A stretch of DNA of 42,089 bases, from NCBI RefSeq assembly GCF_003601975.1, contig NZ_QZWZ01000051.1, positions 1-42,089 on the forward strand. The letters are read 5' to 3'. Source of the DNA: Mesorhizobium waimense. GTDB lineage: Bacteria; Pseudomonadota; Alphaproteobacteria; Rhizobiales; Rhizobiaceae. A model generated the notes under the pieces. It worked only from the letters and a program-made list of their open reading frames with translations. It did no database searches and had not been told where the DNA came from. This document shows, piece after piece, positions 31,685 to 39,892 of this stretch. Position numbers and translations under genes: made by a program. Numbering within the stretch: position 1 is the stretch's first letter; each line of letters opens with the position of its first letter.

Positions 31685-31896
31685 GGTAAACCTCCTGACA
31701 CCGCCGTGGCCGCCGCCAGGAGCCCCGGTCAAGGCCGCGCATCGCAGGTCGTGAGGGAAGCCTTGATCCGCTGTCGCTGTCGATGGCCGGTGGCAGGCTG
31801 GTGTACTGAATAAGGTCAGGTTTTCCATGTCGATCATGGTTGCGCTCCTTCCGAGTATCGAGGTTGCCGGAAACACACCGGGCATCGCGACTTCCT

Positions 31897-32487
31897 CTAG
31901 GGTTGCGGGACAGGGACCCGGAATTGGCATTCCGGGGCGATTTCACCTTGGAATACGATGCCGGCGCGAATGCTTTTGGCCTGAACATCATATGCACCCA
32001 TCGCACCATTCCGAGCGAGGTCGGGGCGGACGTTGTTCGGTTGCGCGCCATATTCGATGAAACAGCCGGAGCCGGCGTCAGCGACCGTTGATCGGCCGTT
32101 CTGGTAGATCGCCAAGCGCATGGGACATCGTTTCAGCGTGGCATTGCCGACAGGATCGGCGCGGATCGGCGAGCAGCCGGTGAGCGTGTGCAGGACCGAG
32201 AGGACGACGGTTTTGGTCGGGCTGCGAACGACGATGTGACTCTCGGAAGCCGGCGCGTTGGCGACCGCAAAGCGCGTATCGCCTTTGGCCGCGTAGGCGT
32301 CGTTGTTCTTCTTCAGTCGGTCGGCCCATAGGGACGCGTAGGGCACAGCTTCCGAGTTCGGGAGTTCGAGATCGGCGTAGGCGACGGCGCGCCAGGCGTT
32401 CGGATCATGCGTGAGCGACTGAGCCGAAGCGTCGGGTGCCAATGTAAGGGCAGCCGCGACTGCGATAAATGTCAGGCGTCCATGCAT
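31897..32487 (-). CDS. Exported protein with conserved cysteine pattern (copy 2)
   Basis: A 196-residue protein with a signal peptide (LTFIAVAAALTLAPDASAQ). The core TGC-x15-C-x20-C, then a final Cys 44 residues later, parallels the gene at 31151-31684 (15, 18 and 42 residues between Cys), with a hydrophobic strand before the first Cys and a 'G...A.A..C(F/Y)' segment at the third. It starts at ATG 32487 after GAGGTAAGGA and is divergent from the acyltransferase gene. About 212 bp separate it from copy 1. Function unknown. Confidence 0.65.
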   Translation of the reverse strand: MHGRLTFIAVAAALTLAPDASAQSLTHDPNAWRAVAYADLELPNSEAVPYASLWADRLKKNNDAYAAKGDTRFAVANAPASESHIVVRSPTKTVVLSVLHTLTGCSPIRADPVGNATLKRCPMRLAIYQNGRSTVADAGSGCFIEYGAQPNNVRPDLARNGAMGAYDVQAKSIRAGIVFQGEIAPECQFRVPVPQP

Positions 32488-32530
32488 TCCTTACCTCGCT
32501 TTTATGCCCTATGATTAAATCAATATCGTG

Positions 32531-33625
32531 ATGATTGTCGAGCGTGATATTTGGATGGGACAAGAAGTCCGGCTATCGGGGCTGGATGAATTGCGAGGCC
32601 TGGCGATCGGGCTTGTGGTGCTGTCGCATGTCGGGCCGGTCTTCGGAGAAGGCGGGACGGCCGCGGCTCTGCTGTTTGCGCCGGCATGGAGCGTCGGGGT
32701 CGACCTGTTCTTTGTGATTTCCGGCCTGGTGGTGGAACGCTCATTGCGAAGCCTGCGCCTCGAGCGGGGAGCGCTCGAGGCGGCCTTCGCCTTCTATGTC
32801 AGGCGTGCTATGCGGATCGTGCCGCTGGCCTGGTGCGTCGGCGCCATCCTCTCGATCGGGTTGATCCTGCCGGGAAGCGGCGTTGAGCCTGCAGACGCGA
32901 AGGCGGCATTCGCCTTCATCTCGAATGCGCATTGGGCGCCCTGTTTCGGGGGCGCCACAGGATGCGGGAACGCCTTTGCGTTTGGACCATTCTGGTCGAT
33001 CGCCGCCGAAATGCAATTTTATCTACTGGCTCCGCTCCTGGTGTTCTTGCTACCGCGGTGGGCGCTCGTCGCGCTAGCCGGACTCGTTCTCGTGGTCGGG
33101 GCGTACACGCTGCGGCCATGGGGCGGGACGCTTTGGACATTCCGCATCGATGCAATCGCGGTCGGGCTGGCGATCGGAGCAACCATGGGCACAAGCGCAT
33201 GGCCATGGCTGGCGGAAAACCTGCTGGCGATCGGTAACATGGAAGCGGCGTTCTGGATGACGGTCGGGGCCTTCATGCTGGCGATCTTGCCGCCGGCGAC
33301 ACATGGCGTGGCGACTGCCGCACTGGCGCTGACGTGCGGGTGGATCGTGACAAGGGCGACCTTGCGGAATGGTTCTGTGAACTGGCCAGGGCGGATTCTG
33401 CGCCGCCTAGGAGGCATTTCGTATGCGCTCTATCTGATCCATCTGCCGGTGCTGGCGCTGTTCAACTGGTCCGTTGGCCAATTCCTGGGCGCTCCGGCGA
33501 CGGCAACGTTCTCGATCGCGATCGCGATCGGGCTGTCTCATGTACTGACAGCGGCGATCGGAGATCCGCTCCGCCAGCTTGGCCGCCAATGGTCAAATCG
33601 AACAGTCCGGGAGGTGTCGCCGTGA
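32531..33625 (+). CDS. Acyltransferase 3 (OafA/YrhL-type) membrane protein
   Basis: A 364-residue polytopic protein. It starts with the family signature LDELRGLAIGLVVLSHVGP (conserved Arg-Gly and the catalytic-type His), then VDLFFVISGLVVERSL, FYVRRAMRIVPLAW, FGPFWSIAAEMQFYLLAPLL (the WSI..E motif) and ISYALYLIHLPVLALF. About ten membrane helices. Such enzymes acetylate surface polysaccharides, peptidoglycan or lipids. Start uncertain: ATG 32531, GTG 32528 or ATG 32555, none with a strong Shine-Dalgarno. It is translationally coupled to the next small gene. Confidence 0.88.
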   Translation: MIVERDIWMGQEVRLSGLDELRGLAIGLVVLSHVGPVFGEGGTAAALLFAPAWSVGVDLFFVISGLVVERSLRSLRLERGALEAAFAFYVRRAMRIVPLAWCVGAILSIGLILPGSGVEPADAKAAFAFISNAHWAPCFGGATGCGNAFAFGPFWSIAAEMQFYLLAPLLVFLLPRWALVALAGLVLVVGAYTLRPWGGTLWTFRIDAIAVGLAIGATMGTSAWPWLAENLLAIGNMEAAFWMTVGAFMLAILPPATHGVATAALALTCGWIVTRATLRNGSVNWPGRILRRLGGISYALYLIHLPVLALFNWSVGQFLGAPATATFSIAIAIGLSHVLTAAIGDPLRQLGRQWSNRTVREVSP

Positions 33626-33900
33626 CGGAAGAAAATCGTCAGTGGTCGCTTGGTGGTGAAGATGTCGATCAAATTCCGCGAGGAGCGAGGGCGCTGGCGG
33701 AGCAGCTATTGACCGAGACCGACGGCGATGCCGTGGCAGCGCTCGTCGCGGCATGCTGCGTCATTGGAGCCATGCGCTCGGCGGTATCGAGGGGTATGGT
33801 GCGCAACGGATCGCCGTCAGGGATCAATATCGCGCAAGTGCTGGACGTGTTCGTACGAAACGAGCCCCCAGCAGAAGAGCAGAGCCTAACCGATAGATGA
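33622..33900 (+). CDS. Small hypothetical protein coupled to the acyltransferase
   Basis: A 92-residue soluble acidic protein, helical: GARALAEQLLTETDGDAVAA, LVAACCVIGAMRSAVSRG. It starts at GTG 33622, overlapping the acyltransferase stop (GTGA), with GGGAGG seven bases upstream. Not recognised; the tight coupling suggests a co-regulated partner. Confidence 0.6.
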   Translation: MTEENRQWSLGGEDVDQIPRGARALAEQLLTETDGDAVAALVAACCVIGAMRSAVSRGMVRNGSPSGINIAQVLDVFVRNEPPAEEQSLTDR

Positions 33901-34486
33901 CCTCGACCGTGAAGTAGCTGCGATGTTGGGAGGCTGTGCGGCCTGCCGCTCGCTCCCCCAGAATGCTGAACGCACGATACCAGCAGAATCTTCGTGGGCG
34001 ACCGTCGGCAATGCCGAGCACTAACACTGATTTCGCCAGGAACGAGATTGAACTATTCTAGAGCCTTGCGAAACACTTTGGCCGAACGACAGATCGATCT
34101 CGCATAGCGAGTGCCTTTGAAATAGTCGCTCGCCGGGCCTGTTCTTCCTAAAAGAAAGGTGCGGGAAGGCATGATTTTCGGCCGGAGATGAGCGTGCGGC
34201 CTCCGTGCTGAAGGTCGCCATGACTGCTGGCGCGACCACACGCAATACGCTCGAAGTCGCCGAAGACGGCCGTCGCCATCTTTGAACTGGGATCTGCACG
34301 AAAGAGGCGTGGTGGTGAATCGGCACGCTGCGTGACGACACATCCGGAGCGTCGTAAAAGCCGCTCGTAGCGTACCTCTCATACGCTGCGGACAATCTTG
34401 GCGACGCCGGCGCCTTGCCGTTGGTTTGGCCGTCGGCTTCTGTGCGCGTCTGGCCAGCCGACACGCGGCAGTGTGACGGCCGCCGC
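33901..34486. other. Gene-poor stretch
   Basis: No supported gene. Minus-strand frames continue out of the neighbouring lipoprotein region but have Arg/Ser-rich, frame-ambiguous composition. The best alternative, approximately 34021-34390 (-), contains LCEIDLSFGQSVSQGSRI but has no start or ribosome site. Confidence 0.35.
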
Positions 34487-35110
34487 TTAGTAGCGGTTGC
34501 CGAACCAGCCCTTGCTCTTGGGTGGCGAGGGTTCCTGATAAGCCCACGGGACGGATTTGTAGGACGGCCTCGGGTCTTGGACGCGCCAAGCCTTCTGCCA
34601 GTAGTAGAAATTGAGGGGTACTCGGGCGAGCACGCGACCATCGGCAGACAGGAGGTCGGAAGCGCAGGCGACGACGGCGCCCTCGTAGTATTGCACGCGG
34701 CCGGTATAGCCGTTGAGCGCTCCGGGCCGGCACGCAAAGACACGAACGCCTGCAGCGATCGTGTCCGGGGCTTCCGCAGGGACGGAGATCGTCTTGATGC
34801 CTTCCTCGGTGATGAGCGTGCGCACAGGCACTGAGCTCCAATGCGAGCGGCGCAAGGCGTTATTCGCCTGAGCTTCGGTCGGGTAGCCGGTTCGCTGGGT
34901 AATGACCGGCGGGAAGCGGCCCCAGTCGGGCGCATATTCTTGCCGGCTGCGACTGACGCGATCCGGTTTCCAATAGGAGTCCGTAACCGAAACGGGGCCG
35001 GCCGAATGTGAAGCATCCGGCACTCGCTCGGCGCAACCGGCGAGCAAGGCCGCGGAGGCGACGAGGTGGAGGATGTGACGAAAAGAACGCATGTCGTGCT
35101 CGTGGGTCAT
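34487..35110 (-). CDS. Lipoprotein of unknown function
   Basis: A 207-residue protein with a lipoprotein signal (ILHLVASAALLAGCAERV, lipobox LAGC). The mature part includes RVFACRPGALNGYTGRVQYY and ADGRVLARVPLNFYYWQKAW and a Tyr/Pro/Trp-rich tail. 'AC...LLSADGRVLARV' recalls 'LC...IIDPDSGKIIARA' in the exported protein at 31151-31684, so it may be a distant relative. Its ATG at 35110 overlaps the stop of the upstream nuclease-like gene (ATGA); ATG 35092 is an alternative start. Confidence 0.65.
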   Translation of the reverse strand: MTHEHDMRSFRHILHLVASAALLAGCAERVPDASHSAGPVSVTDSYWKPDRVSRSRQEYAPDWGRFPPVITQRTGYPTEAQANNALRRSHWSSVPVRTLITEEGIKTISVPAEAPDTIAAGVRVFACRPGALNGYTGRVQYYEGAVVACASDLLSADGRVLARVPLNFYYWQKAWRVQDPRPSYKSVPWAYQEPSPPKSKGWFGNRY

Positions 35111-35505
35111 GGGTTTGCAGGTGAGGATTTCCGGTGGAGCCAAGGCATCTGGAAGGTGCTGGCCCAAATGCCGCGATGGGTTATGCGAGCCTGATGCTCG
35201 ATCTGGGCGTAGAGGCGGATGCGACGATCGGGATCGTCGGGGAGGGTGACGCCTATACCGGCTTTCAGCATTTGGCCTGCGACGTCGGCCATTTCGCCGG
35301 TCGCGCAACGCGCGACGATGACAGCTGCGTCTTTCCGGACCGGCAAGCAGACAAGCCATTTTTTCAAGGTGGCGGTTACGAGCTATGCCATGGCGACAAC
35401 GCCACAAGGCCACGCCTGCTTTCCCAGCGTCGCGGTCTGGCCCAGGTCGCAGCCGTCGACGCCGCGATAGGTGCACGAAGCAAAAGTTGATTGCCGGCTC
35501 CCCAT
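35107..35505 (-). pseudogene. Nuclease-like (SNase/ExoI family) protein with amber stop
   Basis: From ATG 35505, after AGGAG, the frame gives GVDGCDLGQTATLGKQAWPC, G.VAMA, then a TAG (35383-35385), and continues in the same frame LVTATLKKWLVCLPV, IVARCATGEMADVAGQMLKA and YAQIEHQARITHRGIWASTF. This is the SNase/ExoI pattern (GIDAPE..Q...WPCG, C.....R.VA.C, D....L...G, Y...E..AR...GIWA). A single CAG-to-TAG change would explain the stop. The N-terminal strands before GVDG and any signal peptide are also missing, so it seems decayed. It is co-oriented and overlapping with the lipoprotein. Confidence 0.65.
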
Positions 35506-35730
35506 GGGCCACTCCTCTTCAGATTCATTGAGTCAGTAAACTATCTTGCAAATCGCTGTGCAAGTGTCTCTCACTCATATCCCGCGAGGGGAGGAGGGTG
35601 CTCGTATCCGGATCCGCGCCCGATGGGCCGGGTAGGGCCTCGGTATCGAGCTGACGCGGGGCCATCAGGCAATCGATACTCTGAATGCGCGCTATGCCGC
35701 GGCGGTCGCAGCGGCATCCGCTGGACGAAC

Positions 35731-36075
35731 TCAGCGGCTTCGTGGGCGGCCTTGCCTGATGTCGCTGCGCGCCTCTCGAAGCCGCTGTTCGAGCGCTAAA
35801 TAGCGAGCCGTAATCGAGTTCAGCTTTGTGAAAAACTGCCTGCTCTGCGCAGGGTTGCCCGGCGCAGGCGGAGGGAAGAAAGCAAAAAGAGCTTCCCGGT
35901 CAGCGTCCAATTGTTCTAGCTCCGAGCAGAGACGGCAAATTTCGTGGTCGTCCGTTGCGGAACGCTGATGTGATGCACGGCGGTTGGCACGTGTGGAGTT
36001 AGTCTGCCGAGCCACATCGTTTGACGAAAGTACAATCGCATCCAAGGCGTTTCCTCCACGCCGGGTTGTGGTCAT
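35731..36075 (-). CDS. Hypothetical protein divergent from the LuxR-type regulator
   Basis: A 114-residue soluble protein. The C-terminal half looks genuine (CSELEQLDADREALFAFF, SRQFFTKLNSITARYLALEQ, RLREARSD), with probable helices. The N-terminus is low-complexity; ATG 36075 has no ribosome site, while TTG at about 36042 follows GGAGGAA, so the start is uncertain. The lux-box-like palindrome lies 49 bp upstream, so the gene is a candidate target of the regulator. No family recognised. Confidence 0.5.
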   Translation of the reverse strand: MTTTRRGGNALDAIVLSSNDVARQTNSTRANRRASHQRSATDDHEICRLCSELEQLDADREALFAFFPPPAPGNPAQSRQFFTKLNSITARYLALEQRLREARSDIRQGRPRSR

Positions 36076-36123
36076 CCAATCTGGAATAATGCGGGTTGCA
36101 ACCTATGTATACTGGCGGTTTTG

Positions 36124-36141
36124 CCTGTCACTTTTGACAGG
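36124..36141. promoter_or_regulatory. lux-box-like palindrome
   Basis: CCTGTCA-CTTT-TGACAGG is a perfect 18-bp dyad with the CT-N12-AG arrangement of LuxR/LasR-type binding sites. It sits between the LuxR-type gene (start at 36237) and the divergent gene at 36075. Such regulators often control their own or a neighbouring promoter. The assignment rests on symmetry, spacing and position. Confidence 0.6.
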
Positions 36142-36236
36142 ACGTGAGACGCTGGAATCCAGCGAGGAGCAACGTAGTTAGATAGCCGCGCGACTGGCTT
36201 GCAGAGGCACGTCGATAGCAAGAAGGCAAGCTGGAT

Positions 36237-36975
36237 ATGGCGCAATTTGACTCAAATTTTCACGACATGACGGAGGGTATTCGCGCAGTTGCCTCTCCTG
36301 CGGACGCAGCGGACCTTCTGAACACAATTGTCGAGAGTTACGGCCCTTGAGACGGCGGCCTTTCTTACCGTCAGGCCGGTTTACGAGGAACCGAGTAAGC
36401 CGTTCTGTGTGACCACCTATTCGCCTGAGTGGGTGAAACGCTACATCGAGAAGGATTTTTTCGACATCGATCCCGTGCTTCGCTACGGGCTGCGTGCTGT
36501 GACATTGGTTGATTGGAAGGAGATCGACCTATCGGACAAGGCCGTGCGCACGTTCTTTGGTGAAGCGAGGCAACATGGTGTCGGGAAGCATGGCGTCACG
36601 TTCCCGGTTAGGGGTGTCGACGGCGACCGCGGCATTCTGAGCGTGACGAGCAACGAGAACGCAGCGGCGTGGCAGGCGTTCCTCAAATCCGAGGTTCGCG
36701 ACCTCCAGCATCTCGCCGGCGAATTTCACAATGCTATCGGTCGAATCCAAGGAAGGCGACTCCATCGGACGGTCTGCTCCGATAGAGAGATCGAGTGCCT
36801 GAAATGGTACGCGAGGGGAGAGAAGGTCAAACGGACCGCAGAGAAACTGTCGCTATCCCCTCGCACGGTCCGATTTCATCTTGATCTGGCACGGGCCAAG
36901 CTGGGTGCCAAAAGCTTGGCCCATGCGGTTGCGATCGCGGCCGAGCGCGGCCTTTTCTTTCAAAGACTGTTCTGA
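36237..36975 (+). pseudogene. LuxR-type quorum-sensing regulator, frame broken by one base
   Basis: From ATG 36237 the frame reads MAQFDSNFHDMTEGIRAVAS to SYGP and stops at TGA 36348-36350. In the +1 frame the family continues (LETAAFLTVRPVYEEPSKPF). Dropping one C from GGCCCTTGAG (36341-36350) gives 245 residues, normal for LuxR. The autoinducer domain keeps the expected residues (EWVKRYIEKDFFDIDPV, VDWKEI, HGVTFPVRG), and the C-terminal HTH is intact (CSDREIECLKWYARGEKVKR; LSLSPRTVRFHLDLARAKLG). No luxI-type synthase is in the window. Alternatives: sequencing error, or +1 frameshifting at CCT-TGA. Confidence 0.8.
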
Positions 36976-37137
36976 TCGGTAGCCAAGCGCTTCGCGGAAG
37001 CCGCCGGCAAACTCGTTCCGTTTCGTGAAGCTGGGAATGATAGAATGACTGGATCATGGGAAAGAAGGGAGACGTCGCTCTGGACAACCTGATCAGGAAG
37101 GCACCGCAGGGGGAGAATGCTGGCCAAACCAAGTGTC

Positions 37138-37488
37138 CTATTCGCAAACCACCCGGTACCGCTTGCCGGGCTCGCTGATGTTCTTGCAGACAAGCGGCTT
37201 GTGTGGCTCGGAAGAGGAGAGCGGAGGACTTGCGGCCGGCGATGCCCGTCGGTTTGATGTCTTGAGACTAGCCGTACGGCGCGGTTTGAGCCGTTCCGGC
37301 TCCTGTGGCGCAACCGGAAACACGCTGGTTTCGATCTGTTGCCGCCGCAGGCGTAGCGGCTCTTTGTCAAAGAATCGCCTGGCATCAAGCGATCTCGGAA
37401 TAATCACCGTACCATCATCGCTGTGCGCGCAGCCGCTGCCCAACAGTAAGGCCAGCCCCAAGAAAAAAGGCAGTATCCGTCCAAACAT
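37138..37488 (-). CDS. Small lipoprotein
   Basis: A 116-residue protein with signal peptide MFGRILPFFLGLALLLGSG and lipobox GSGC. The mature part is basic and Pro/Ser-rich (VIIPRSLDARRFFDKEPLRL) and ends with a two-Cys motif, LVCKNISEPGKRYRVVCE. ATG 37488 has AAGGA eight bases upstream; ATG 37494 is too close to that site. No family recognised. Position between luxR and groEL gives no clear role. Confidence 0.65.
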   Translation of the reverse strand: MFGRILPFFLGLALLLGSGCAHSDDGTVIIPRSLDARRFFDKEPLRLRRQQIETSVFPVAPQEPERLKPRRTASLKTSNRRASPAASPPLSSSEPHKPLVCKNISEPGKRYRVVCE

Positions 37489-37554
37489 AAGCATAATCCT
37501 TGGCGGGCATACCCCGGCTTGCGGGTCGCCGACAACCGGCGCAATGGACACGAA

Positions 37555-37582
37555 GAAAGGGCGGCATCGATGCCGCCCTTTC
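37555..37582. terminator. Perfect 28-bp palindrome, likely bidirectional terminator
   Basis: GAAAGGGCGGCATC is followed immediately by its reverse complement. The A-rich and T-rich ends give a U-tract on either strand. It lies between groEL and the lipoprotein gene, both on the minus strand, so it could stop groESL transcripts that pass the first hairpin. A smaller dyad, AACCCGC-TT-GCGGGTT, occurs near 37633-37648. Confidence 0.6.
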
Positions 37583-37690
37583 CGTATCTGAGGGCTGAAT
37601 GGGTTCGATTAGAAATCCAGGCTGCCCCTCAAACCCGCTTGCGGGTTGAGCATTGTCAGTTGATGGCGTGCTTTATGGAGTTCTCATTGC

Positions 37691-37733
37691 GAATGATCTT
37701 ATCCGAAAAGTCTGCAACTTTTCGGGATCATTC
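37691..37733 (-). terminator. Long hairpin after groEL
   Basis: GAATGATC and CCGAAAAGT (37691-37711) pair with ACTTTTCGG and GATCATTC (37717-37733), with four extra bases bulged in one arm and a 5-nt loop. It starts six bases after the groEL stop on the minus strand. The T-run is poor, so it may protect the 3' end rather than terminate by itself. Confidence 0.6.
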
Positions 37734-37738
37734 GTCAA

Positions 37739-39412
37739 TTAGAAGTCCATGCCACCCATGCCACCCATGCCACCCATGCCGCCCATGCCGCCGCCGCCCA
37801 TGCCGCCAGGCATGCCGCCGCCAGCCGACTCCTTCTTCGGAGCCTCCGCGATCATGGCTTCGGTGGTGACGAGCAGGCCGGCGACCGAGGCCGCGTCCTG
37901 GAGAGCGGTGCGCACGACCTTCATCGGATCGACGATACCCATGGCGATCATGTCGCCGTATTCGCCGGTCTGGGCGTTGTAGCCGAAGGTCGCGTCCTTG
38001 TTCTCGAGGATCTTGCCGGCAACGATCGAGGCTTCAGCTCCGGCGTTGGCCGCGATCTGGCGGGCCGGAGCCTGCAGCGCACGGCGCACGATGGCGATGC
38101 CAGCGGTCTGGTCGGAGTTGGCGCCGACCGCCTTGATGCTCAGCGAAGCGCGCAGCAGGGCGACGCCGCCGCCAGCAACGATGCCTTCTTCCACGGCCGC
38201 GCGGGTCGCGTTGAGGGCGTCATCGACGCGGTCCTTCTTTTCCTTGACTTCGACTTCCGTCGCACCGCCGACGCGGATCACCGCAACGCCGCCCGCGAGC
38301 TTCGCGAGACGTTCCTGCAGCTTCTCCTTGTCGTAGTCCGAGGTGGTCTCCTCGATCTGCTGCTTGATCTGGGCGACGCGGCCCTGGATCTCGGCCTTCT
38401 TGCCGGCACCGTCGACGATGGTGGTGTTCTCCTTGGAGATCGACACCTTCTTGGCGCGGCCGAGCATGTTGAGGCCGACGTTCTCGAGCTTGATGCCGAG
38501 GTCCTCCGAGATGACCTGGCCACCGGTGAGGATGGCGATGTCTTCCAGCATGGCCTTGCGGCGATCACCGAAGCCCGGCGCCTTGACGGCGGCGATCTTC
38601 AGGCCGCCACGCAGCTTGTTGACGACCAGCGTGGCCAGGGCCTCGCCTTCGACGTCTTCCGAAATGATGACCAGCGGCTTCGAGGTCTGCACGACGGCTT
38701 CGAGAACCGGCAGCATGGCCTGAAGGTTGGACAGCTTCTTCTCGTGCAGCAGGATGTAGGCGTCTTCCAGATCCGCAACCATCTTTTCGGCGTTGGTGAC
38801 GAAGTAGGGCGAGAGATAGCCGCGGTCGAACTGCATGCCTTCGACGACTTCGAGTTCGGTCTCGGCGGTCTTGGCTTCCTCGACGGTGATGACGCCCTCG
38901 TTGCCGACCTTCTGCATCGCTTCGGCGATCATCTTGCCGACCGACTCGTCGCCATTGCCGGCGATGGTGCCGACCTGGGCGACTTCCTCGGAGGTCTTGA
39001 TCTTCTTGGCGTTCTTGGTGAGGTGGGCGACGACTTCGGTGACGGCGAGATCGATGCCGCGCTTCAGGTCCATCGGGTTCATGCCGGCGGCAACCGCCTT
39101 GTGGCCTTCCTGGACGATCGACTGCGCCAGAACGGTCGCGGTCGTGGTGCCGTCGCCGGCGATGTCATTGGTCTTCGAAGCAACTTCGCGGACCATCTGC
39201 GCGCCCATGTTTTCGAACTTGTCCTCGAGCTCGATTTCCTTGGCGACGGTGACGCCGTCCTTGGTGATGCGCGGGGCGCCGAACGACTTGTCGATGACGA
39301 CGTTGCGGCCCTTGGGGCCGAGCGTGACCTTCACCGCGTCGGCGAGGATGTTGACGCCGCGCAGCATGCGCTCACGGGCATCACGGGAGAATTTTACGTC
39401 CTTGGCAGCCAT
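37739..39412 (-). CDS. groEL: GroEL chaperonin (60 kDa)
   Basis: A 557-residue complete GroEL: starts MAAKDVKFSRDARERMLRGV, with VTLGPKGRNVVIDKSFG, the ATP-binding DGTTTATVLAQSIV, apical-domain segments (GYLSPYFVTNAEKM), and the Gly-Gly-Met-rich tail ending GGMDF. It folds proteins in the cytoplasm with GroES. AGGAG precedes the ATG. It forms an operon with groES, 68 bp upstream, under CIRCE. Rhizobial genomes usually have several groESL copies; which this is cannot be told here. Confidence 0.98.
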   Translation of the reverse strand: MAAKDVKFSRDARERMLRGVNILADAVKVTLGPKGRNVVIDKSFGAPRITKDGVTVAKEIELEDKFENMGAQMVREVASKTNDIAGDGTTTATVLAQSIVQEGHKAVAAGMNPMDLKRGIDLAVTEVVAHLTKNAKKIKTSEEVAQVGTIAGNGDESVGKMIAEAMQKVGNEGVITVEEAKTAETELEVVEGMQFDRGYLSPYFVTNAEKMVADLEDAYILLHEKKLSNLQAMLPVLEAVVQTSKPLVIISEDVEGEALATLVVNKLRGGLKIAAVKAPGFGDRRKAMLEDIAILTGGQVISEDLGIKLENVGLNMLGRAKKVSISKENTTIVDGAGKKAEIQGRVAQIKQQIEETTSDYDKEKLQERLAKLAGGVAVIRVGGATEVEVKEKKDRVDDALNATRAAVEEGIVAGGGVALLRASLSIKAVGANSDQTAGIAIVRRALQAPARQIAANAGAEASIVAGKILENKDATFGYNAQTGEYGDMIAMGIVDPMKVVRTALQDAASVAGLLVTTEAMIAEAPKKESAGGGMPGGMGGGGMGGMGGMGGMGGMDF

Positions 39413-39480
39413 GTTTAGCTCCTGGCAGGGGCTCGCAGAGAGCCCGAAGATGAAGATTCAGGTGAAAGAGAGGCCGATAT

Positions 39481-39777
39481 TCAGCCGATGATGCCCATGA
39501 TGTCGGATTCCTTCATGATCAGAAGGTCTTCGCCATTGAGCTTGACTTCAGTGCCCGACCACTTGCCGAACAGGATGCGGTCGCCGGCCTTGACGTCCAG
39601 CGGAACGAGCTTGCCGGCTTCGTCACGAGCGCCGGAGCCGACAGCGATGATCTCGCCTTCCTGCGGCTTTTCCTTTGCCGTGTCGGGGATGATGATCCCG
39701 CCGGCGGTCTTGGATTCGGATTCGACCCGGCGAACGACCACGCGGTCATGAAGCGGGCGGAACTTCGACTTTGCCAT
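39481..39777 (-). CDS. groES: GroES co-chaperonin (10 kDa)
   Basis: A 98-residue GroES: FRPLHDRVVVRRVESESKTA, the mobile loop GGIIIPDTAKEKPQEG, and the C-terminus EDLLIMKESDIMGI. It caps the GroEL ring. GAGGAAG lies six bases before the ATG. First gene of the operon, 88 bp downstream of CIRCE. Confidence 0.98.
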   Translation of the reverse strand: MAKSKFRPLHDRVVVRRVESESKTAGGIIIPDTAKEKPQEGEIIAVGSGARDEAGKLVPLDVKAGDRILFGKWSGTEVKLNGEDLLIMKESDIMGIIG

Positions 39778-39865
39778 TTTTTCTTCCTCGATGAGAACGG
39801 TGAGAACCGTCCCTCTATCCGGCGAAGCCGGACAAACCAGTACGCCCGGCGGTTCCGGACATTAG

Positions 39866-39892
39866 TTAGCACTCATCAATGGCGAGTGCTAA
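39866..39892. promoter_or_regulatory. CIRCE element (HrcA operator)
   Basis: TTAGCACTC-N9-GAGTGCTAA is an exact match to the CIRCE consensus. It lies 88 bp upstream of groES on the minus strand. The heat-shock repressor HrcA binds it, so this groESL copy is heat-inducible by derepression. hrcA is not in the window. Confidence 0.95.

Noticed and set aside
37749..37800. Short tandem CAT/GCC-rich repeats resembling a satellite
   Set aside because: They are the codons of the Gly-Gly-Met tail of GroEL.
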